From NCBI GenBank assembly GCA_947630135.1, contig CANRGH010000008.1, positions 1 to 64,000 of the forward strand: 64,000 nt of DNA, written 5' to 3'. A program made the translations under genes and the position numbers. This document shows, in pieces, positions 57,719 to 64,000 of the stretch (its first letter is position 1; each line of letters starts with the position of its first letter). Source of the DNA: an uncultured Monoglobus sp. Lineage in GTDB: Bacteria; Bacillota; Clostridia; Monoglobales; Monoglobaceae. The notes under the pieces were generated by a model. The model searched no databases and was not told where the DNA came from. It saw nothing but the letters and a program-made list of their open reading frames with translations.

Positions 57719-59131
57719 ATGTCAAAAACCCTGCTTAATAAAAACAACAATAACAAATTTTCCGAACTGACCGCGGCCGAGGCCAAGAGCATGAACGCCT
57801 ACTGCGAGGATTACAAAGCTTTTCTTGACAAGGCCAAGACCGAGCGTGAGTTCGCTCACGAGGCGGGAAAATATCTCGAGGATAACGGCTTTAAGCCGCT
57901 TGAGTCAAAGGACAAGCTGAAGCCAGGCGACCGCGTTTATACCATAAACCGCGGCAAGGGCGTGCTGGCCGCGGTGATCGGCGCGCGACCGATAACCGAG
58001 GGCGTTACGATAGTGGGCGCGCACATTGACTCGCCCCGTCTTGACTTAAAGCCCAACCCGCTGTATGAGGACGGCCACTTTGCCTTTTTTAAGACCCATT
58101 ACTACGGAGGAATAAAAAAATACCAGTGGACGACCGTTCCTCTGGCGCTCCACGGCGTGGCGACACTTGAGGACGGGACCCAGATCAAGATAAGCGTCGG
58201 CGAGAAAGACGGCGACCCGACATTTATGGTGACCGATCTTCTGATCCACTTCGCCAAGGACCAGATGCAGAAAAAGCTTATCGAGGCAATTCCCGGCGAG
58301 AGCCTTAACATAATCCTCGGCAACGCCGAATATGACGGCAAGGACGATGAGGGCGAGGAAATAAAGGAAAAGGTAAAATACAACATATTAAAGCTGCTCA
58401 GCGACAAATACGATATTTGCGAGGAGGACTTCATCAGCGCTGAGATCGAGGCGGTTCCCGCGTACAAGGCAAAGGACCTCGGTCTTGACCGCAGCATGGT
58501 CGCGGCCTACGGCCATGACGACCGCGTATGCTCATACGGCGCTTTAAGGGCGGTGGCCGATCTTAACAGACCGACCCACACCGCCGTGTGCCTGCTGGTT
58601 GATAAGGAGGAGATCGGCAGCGTGGGCAACACGGGTATGCGCTCGAGATATTTTGAAAACACGCTGGCCAAGATAATCGACAAGCGCGAGGACGGTTACA
58701 GCGATCTCAAGCTGCGCGAGACCATGTCAAACTCGGTGTGCATTTCGGCCGACGTCTGCGCGGCGTTCGATCCGGGCTGGCCCGAGGCGGCCGAGAAGCA
58801 CAATATTCCCGTTATCAACGGCGGCCTCGGCGTTATGAAATACAGCGGCTCGGGCGGAAAAAGCGGCGCCAGCGACGCGGGCGCGGAGCTTATGGCCAAG
58901 CTGAGAAAGATATTCAACGAAGGCGGCATAAAATGGCAGGCGGGAGAGCTCGGCAAGGTTGACGGCGGCGGCGGCGGCACGATCGCGGGCTTTGTCGCGA
59001 ACCTTGACATTGAGGTCGTCGACGTCGGCGTTCCTCTGCTTTCGATGCATTCGCCGTACGAAAGCGCCGGAAAGCTTGATATTTACATGGCCTATAAGGG
59101 CTACAAAGCGTTTTTTGACAGAAAGGATTAA
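57719..59131 (+). CDS. M18 family aminopeptidase
   Basis: VGAHIDSPRLDLKPNPLYEDG, AAYGHDDRVCSYGALRA, LVDKEEIGSVGNTGMRS. Confidence 0.93.
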   Translation: MSKTLLNKNNNNKFSELTAAEAKSMNAYCEDYKAFLDKAKTEREFAHEAGKYLEDNGFKPLESKDKLKPGDRVYTINRGKGVLAAVIGARPITEGVTIVGAHIDSPRLDLKPNPLYEDGHFAFFKTHYYGGIKKYQWTTVPLALHGVATLEDGTQIKISVGEKDGDPTFMVTDLLIHFAKDQMQKKLIEAIPGESLNIILGNAEYDGKDDEGEEIKEKVKYNILKLLSDKYDICEEDFISAEIEAVPAYKAKDLGLDRSMVAAYGHDDRVCSYGALRAVADLNRPTHTAVCLLVDKEEIGSVGNTGMRSRYFENTLAKIIDKREDGYSDLKLRETMSNSVCISADVCAAFDPGWPEAAEKHNIPVINGGLGVMKYSGSGGKSGASDAGAELMAKLRKIFNEGGIKWQAGELGKVDGGGGGTIAGFVANLDIEVVDVGVPLLSMHSPYESAGKLDIYMAYKGYKAFFDRKD

Positions 59132-59190
59132 AGGCGGGGCGGAAATATTCCGCCTTGCCCGAGAATATACACGAAAGGTGAGGTAAACTT

Positions 59191-61641
59191 ATGAAAAACG
59201 GAATTTTAAAAAGAACATTCGCGGCGGCGCTGTCGGCGGCGCTGCTGTTTTCGTGCGCGTCGGCTGCGGAGGCGGACAAGCCCCACGCGGCGGAGATAAA
59301 CGTGAAGATGACGGTCTCAAACCCGGTCGCGGGCATAACCGCGGGCGACGAGGCCTATGTCAGAGTGGAGCTGAGCTCGCCCGATAACGAGATCTATGCT
59401 TATGAGCTGGGTCTTGAGTACGACGGCGGCTATCTTACATATTCGGGCGCCGAAGGAGGACTCGGCGGAGGCGCGGTGAGCGCCAGGGCCGAGGAGAGCG
59501 GCAGGGTCAAGGTCGCTTTCAGCAACACAGGCGGCTCGAGCGGATCAAACACCGTCCGCGCCACGCTCAGGTTCAGGACAAGCCGAAATGGAACCGCCGC
59601 TGTCGCGGTAAAAGAGGCGGCCATTGTGACTCCCGACATGAGCTATAAGGAATACGAAGGCTTAAACGAGAGTCTAAATCTCACGATAAAATCAAAGTCG
59701 ACCGCGGGCTCGTCCGGCGGAGGAGGCGGCGGATTTTCTGGTGGCTATACCGGTGGCGGAGGCACGTTTTCGGTCAGCGGCCCCGGCAACACCGTGACCT
59801 CGGTTTCGCAGCCGATGGAATTTGTTGACCCGGCGTCAAGCGCCGAGCCGACGCTGATCTTCAACGATCTTGACGGCTTTGAGTGGGCGGTCCCCGCCAT
59901 AACCGATCTGCATGCGCGCGGCGTGGCAAACGGCTATGACGACGGCGGTTTCCACCCGGGCAGCAGCGTTACGCGCGCGGAGTTCTGCAAGTTCATCACG
60001 GCGGGCCTCGGCATCGCGCTTCCCGAAACGCCCGAGACGGCGTTCGGCGATGTGGCGGCCGATGAATGGTACGCGCCGTATATCGCGGCCGCGGCGGAGC
60101 TTAAGATAGTGAACGGCTATGACGGCGGCGAGTTCAGGCCGGACAATGACATAACCCGCGAGGAGGCCGCGGCGATGATCTGCCGCGCGGCGGACTCTCT
60201 CGGTGTTGCGCTCGCCGAGACGAGGCTTAACATAAATTTTAAGGATGAAAGCGAAATTCAGGATATATTTGTGGGCTATGTTGACAAGCTCTACACCGTG
60301 GGCATAATCAGCGGTGATGATGACGGATATTTCCGTCCGGCCGACAGCTTGAGCCGAGCCGAGACGGCGCAGATGATCGACAATCTGATCAAAGCCCTTG
60401 AGCCCGAGCCGACCGAGATGCCCGAAATCGAGCCGACCGAGAGCGGCGCGCCCGAAATTGCCGATGAGGAGGTTTCTCCGAAAGGCGCGAGAATGGTTAA
60501 AGCCGCAGATGAGCCGGAGACCGCGGACGGCGCAAAAGAGAGCGCGGAACCCGAAATGACGTCGGAACCGAGCGAGACGAGCGAGCCCGAAGCGACGGTC
60601 ACGGAAGAACCGAAGCCCACGGAAGAACCGACGGCAACGAATGAGCCGACGGCAACGGAAAATCCCGATGCAACCGAGGGACTGTCCGCCACGGAAAAAC
60701 CCGAAACAACCAAGGAGCCGTCCGCAACCGACGGGCCGTTTAAGGCGGATGTCGTTTTCGGCTGCGCCGGCACCGACGAGCTTTATTCGTTCTCCAATCT
60801 TTACGCTTACAATATTCCGGACGACGGCAGCCGAAGCGCGTTTTATGACGACTTCACGACCTTCCAGAGGCCGGCAGCGGGCGAGGCCGAGGCGGTTTAT
60901 AAAATACCGTACGCCGAAAATGTCCGCGTGACCGCGTATTTTTACGCGGGTGAGCCTTTAAAGGACTTTGCCTTTGCGTCGTCTGCGGACGGCGAGACAT
61001 GGAACGCGCGGGAGTTTTTAGCCGATTATCTTGAGGCCGAGGGCAAATGGACGCGCGCGGTTTATTCGGTCCGCGTTCCCGACAGCGAGCCGTACATAAA
61101 GATGATATTCCCCGAGACGGTCAACTGGTGGACGCCGCTCATATCCGAGGTTTCGGCCGAGGTTGGCGCGGCGCGGCCCGAGAAAATAATTATCGACGGC
61201 GCGAGCGAGCTTATTATTCCGAACTATGACAGCGCGGAATACAAATTCTCCGCTCGCCTTGCGGATCAGATCGGAGAGACGGTAGATGAGCCCGTAAAGC
61301 TTTCGATTAAGGACAGCGATATTTCCGGCCTTTCTATCTCGGACGACGGCGTTGTCGTGATAGACAGCGGATTTTCCGACGGGGCAAAATTCACGATTTT
61401 GGCCGAGGCAGGCGGATTTTCAGCCGAGCTTCCCGTCACGCTCAAGGCGGCCCTCGCGGGCGACTTAAACGGCGACGGCAAGGTGACAAGCGCTGACACC
61501 GAGATCGCGCTCAAAAACTATGACAAGCGCGACACCGACGCGTCATGGGCTGATTATCGCGACGGAGACATAAACCGAGACGGCAAAATAAGCGTCATTG
61601 ACATAGCGTATATTTCAAAAAAAGGCGGCGATCAATTTTGA
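59191..61641 (+). CDS. Secreted multidomain protein: cohesin-like, SLH repeats, T/P/E linker, C-terminal dockerin-like module
   Basis: Signal peptide; VSNPVAGITAGDEAYVRVELSSPDNEIYAYELGLEYDGGYLTYSG; WAVPAITDLHARGVANGYDDGGFHPGSSVTRAEFCKFI; GDLNGDGKVTSADTEIALKNYDKR...GDINRDGKISVIDIAYISKK. Confidence 0.85.
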   Translation: MKNGILKRTFAAALSAALLFSCASAAEADKPHAAEINVKMTVSNPVAGITAGDEAYVRVELSSPDNEIYAYELGLEYDGGYLTYSGAEGGLGGGAVSARAEESGRVKVAFSNTGGSSGSNTVRATLRFRTSRNGTAAVAVKEAAIVTPDMSYKEYEGLNESLNLTIKSKSTAGSSGGGGGGFSGGYTGGGGTFSVSGPGNTVTSVSQPMEFVDPASSAEPTLIFNDLDGFEWAVPAITDLHARGVANGYDDGGFHPGSSVTRAEFCKFITAGLGIALPETPETAFGDVAADEWYAPYIAAAAELKIVNGYDGGEFRPDNDITREEAAAMICRAADSLGVALAETRLNINFKDESEIQDIFVGYVDKLYTVGIISGDDDGYFRPADSLSRAETAQMIDNLIKALEPEPTEMPEIEPTESGAPEIADEEVSPKGARMVKAADEPETADGAKESAEPEMTSEPSETSEPEATVTEEPKPTEEPTATNEPTATENPDATEGLSATEKPETTKEPSATDGPFKADVVFGCAGTDELYSFSNLYAYNIPDDGSRSAFYDDFTTFQRPAAGEAEAVYKIPYAENVRVTAYFYAGEPLKDFAFASSADGETWNAREFLADYLEAEGKWTRAVYSVRVPDSEPYIKMIFPETVNWWTPLISEVSAEVGAARPEKIIIDGASELIIPNYDSAEYKFSARLADQIGETVDEPVKLSIKDSDISGLSISDDGVVVIDSGFSDGAKFTILAEAGGFSAELPVTLKAALAGDLNGDGKVTSADTEIALKNYDKRDTDASWADYRDGDINRDGKISVIDIAYISKKGGDQF

Positions 61642-62147
61642 GTAAACTGAATGTGGCGGGCGTCGTTCCCGAGTCTATAACCGACGGCGAGGGCATAAGG
61701 TATGTGCTTTTCGTGCAAGGCTGCCCGCATCACTGTCCGGGCTGCCACAACCCCGAGACCCACAGCTTTGAGGGCGGGACCGAGACCGATATTGAGGACA
61801 TATATCGGGAGTTTAAGAAAAATCCGCTGCTCAGCGGCATAACCTTCTCGGGCGGCGAGCCGTTCTGCCAGTCGGGCCCTTTGGCGGATTTGGGCGAAAT
61901 GGTGGTCGGCGGAGGAAAAAATGTGACGGTTTTTTCGGGCTACACGATCGAGCAGTTGCTTGAGATGGGGAAGAAAAACCCCGATATTATGCGGCTTTTA
62001 AACATTGCCGACGTGCTGATCGACGGCAGGTTCGTGCTCGCCGAAAAGAGCTTGACCTTAAGGTTCCGCGGCAGCAGGAACCAGAGAATGATCGACCTTA
62101 AAAAGACGCTTAAGGACGGCGGAAAAACAATATATACTTTTGAATAA
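61638..62147 (+). CDS. nrdG: Anaerobic ribonucleoside-triphosphate reductase activating protein
   Basis: YVLFVQGCPHHCPGCHNPETHSFEGG radical SAM CxxxxCxxC-type motif; FSGGEPFCQ. Confidence 0.92.
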   Translation: MSKLNVAGVVPESITDGEGIRYVLFVQGCPHHCPGCHNPETHSFEGGTETDIEDIYREFKKNPLLSGITFSGGEPFCQSGPLADLGEMVVGGGKNVTVFSGYTIEQLLEMGKKNPDIMRLLNIADVLIDGRFVLAEKSLTLRFRGSRNQRMIDLKKTLKDGGKTIYTFE

Positions 62148-62162
62148 CGGGAGAATGGAACT

Positions 62163-64000
62163 ATGAGAGAGTTTTTGAAAAAATTTTTATCGGCGGCATT
62201 GACCGCGGCGCTTATGGTGAGCGCAACGCTTCCCGCGCGGCTCTGCCTCGCGGCGGAGGAAAGCGCAGCCGAAAACGGAAGCAATATGGTCATATTTGAC
62301 GATCTGGCGGATTTCTCTGTTGCCGCCGCTCACAGCGAGGGGCTTGAGATCGACGTTGTGACCGAGGAAAACAAATACGCCTTTAGCGGCGACGACACCC
62401 ACCTGATCCGCGTCACCTCGGATGCGGAGTGGATCGAATATGACGTGCCGCCCGGCGGCTATCTTGTTTTCCACACGGCGTATTCGCCGAATGAGGAGAT
62501 CTCACATTTCACGTTTGAGTACACGGCCGACGGCGAAACTTACGAAAAATTCAGTCCGATAATCACGACCGACTCGGCTTCGGGCAAATGGATCCCGGTG
62601 CATTACAGCTTAAAAAAGCTGCCCGATGAGGCGAAAAAAATTAAAGTCACGTTCGGGAACGTCGGCGGAACTCCGTGGTCGCCCTGCATAGAGAACGTTG
62701 AGCTCAAAACCCGCGGGACAAACGAGATAGGCTTCGCGGACTGCGTCGGCACTAAGTATTACGGTGCCACGGCAAAGCTTAAGAATTTGGGCCTTGTCAG
62801 CGGCTACAGCGCGACGGAATTTAACCCCGAGGGCACGATAACGCGCGCGGAATTTTGCTCAATGACCGCGCGGCTGCTGAATATAAACGGCACGGTCGAT
62901 CCCGCCTCGTTTAAGCGCGTGTTCGGCGACGTTGACAGCGATTACTGGGGCGCGGGGGCCGTATACGCCCTGTATTCAATGGGCGTCGTAAACGGCGACG
63001 AGAACGGAAATTTTAATCCCGAGGATAACATCACCGTTCAGGACGCGGTGAAAATCTTGGTGTCGTCATTGGGATATACCGCCATGGCGCTCGACCGCGG
63101 CGGCTATCCCGCGGGCTTTATCGGCGAGGCGTCGAGGCTTTCGCTTCTGGACGGATTGGGAGATATAGGCTACGCCGAAATGCTCAAAAGGGGCGACGCG
63201 GCAATGCTTATGAGCAATTCGCTCAATGTGCCGATCGTGACCCAGACGGTCTACGGCGAAAGCTCACAGGTCTATGAATACGGGACCGAAACGATACTCA
63301 GCCGTTACCACGGCATAACAACGGTGCGCGGCGAGATAACCGACGTCGGCCATGCGGGAGTGTACGCCGAAAGCGTTGTTCCCGAGGGCAGATTTACGAT
63401 CGGCGGCGAGAGCTATTCCGCGGGCGGCTTTGATTTGCTGCCCTTCCTCGGCATGCGCGGCACCGCGTATCTTAAAGAGGAAAAGGGCTCGGAGCCCGAG
63501 GCGGTTTACTTTGAGGCTGACAGCTCGATCTCGGTAACGGAGCTGAGCTTTAATGATTATGACCGTTTCGAGGGCGGCGCGGTTTATTATCTTGACAACG
63601 GAGCCGAGCGCAGGATCAATCTAAGCGACGAGGCGAAGATAATATATAATTACCGCTATCTCACCCGCGCGGGACTTATCGAAAACGGCGAATTGCCGTT
63701 TAAGTGCGGGTTTATGAAAATAATTAAAAATTCCGCGGACTCGGAGTATATCATGATTCGCGATTACGAGACATATGTGCTGGGCGGTGAGGCAAAGCTG
63801 GGCGGCGCGATAACCGACAAAAGCTCGGGCGCGGTCAGCTTAGATCTTGAGAACGCGGAGCTTGTGACGCTTTATAATGACGGCGAGAGGATCGAATACG
63901 ACCCGGAGTACCACCTTAACAAAAATGAGGTGCTGAACGTGGCGAAAAGCCTTGACGGAACCGTGGCCGATCTGCGCGTTTCGATAGACACGGCGGTCGG
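62163..64000 (+). CDS. SLH domain secreted protein (runs off window end)
   Basis: Signal peptide MREFLKKFLSAALTAALMVSATLPARLCLA; SLH motifs GLVSGYSATEFNPEGTITRAEFCSMTARLL and MGVVNGDENGNFNPEDNITVQDAVKIL; open frame to end, absent from ORF list. Confidence 0.8.
   Translation, partial: MREFLKKFLSAALTAALMVSATLPARLCLAAEESAAENGSNMVIFDDLADFSVAAAHSEGLEIDVVTEENKYAFSGDDTHLIRVTSDAEWIEYDVPPGGYLVFHTAYSPNEEISHFTFEYTADGETYEKFSPIITTDSASGKWIPVHYSLKKLPDEAKKIKVTFGNVGGTPWSPCIENVELKTRGTNEIGFADCVGTKYYGATAKLKNLGLVSGYSATEFNPEGTITRAEFCSMTARLLNINGTVDPASFKRVFGDVDSDYWGAGAVYALYSMGVVNGDENGNFNPEDNITVQDAVKILVSSLGYTAMALDRGGYPAGFIGEASRLSLLDGLGDIGYAEMLKRGDAAMLMSNSLNVPIVTQTVYGESSQVYEYGTETILSRYHGITTVRGEITDVGHAGVYAESVVPEGRFTIGGESYSAGGFDLLPFLGMRGTAYLKEEKGSEPEAVYFEADSSISVTELSFNDYDRFEGGAVYYLDNGAERRINLSDEAKIIYNYRYLTRAGLIENGELPFKCGFMKIIKNSADSEYIMIRDYETYVLGGEAKLGGAITDKSSGAVSLDLENAELVTLYNDGERIEYDPEYHLNKNEVLNVAKSLDGTVADLRVSIDTAV

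Overview
The window reads as a chromosomal segment of a GC-rich, spore-forming Clostridia-like bacterium, inferred from yabP/yabQ/divIC/yabR-like, ymxH-like and SpoIIM-like genes. It opens with the 3' end of a 23S rRNA and a complete 5S rRNA. Most of the rest is + strand housekeeping operons: split archaeal-type glutamate synthase, aconitase/isocitrate dehydrogenase, rex, fba, yabPQ-divIC, NfeD/SPFH, YebC, SbcD/YhaN-like, fakA/recG, dapF/dapL, parB-like, metY, two M42 peptidases, polA, coaE, SLT, M18 aminopeptidase and SLH/cohesin/dockerin surface proteins. Accessory pieces include a GNAT fragment joined to a truncated HicA toxin, a Phd/RelE-type TA pair, an AT-rich island (about 33.5-36.7 kb) with an Lgt paralog and stalk-domain proteins, and several dispersed repeat families. 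Points most worth a second look: (i) an M42 peptidase paralog that lacks most metal ligands next to an intact copy; (ii) a response regulator with a one-base frameshift beside an intact kinase and a putative target gene carrying 11-bp direct repeats; (iii) a three-hairpin leader with an early terminator in front of glutamate synthase; (iv) a dyad centred on the aconitase -35; (v) a period-7 intergenic repeat seen at three loci; (vi) one protein containing cohesin-like, SLH and dockerin-like modules. I saw no CRISPR array, tRNA or clearly complete new defence system. All family calls are from reading the sequence and motif recall; no database search was run.
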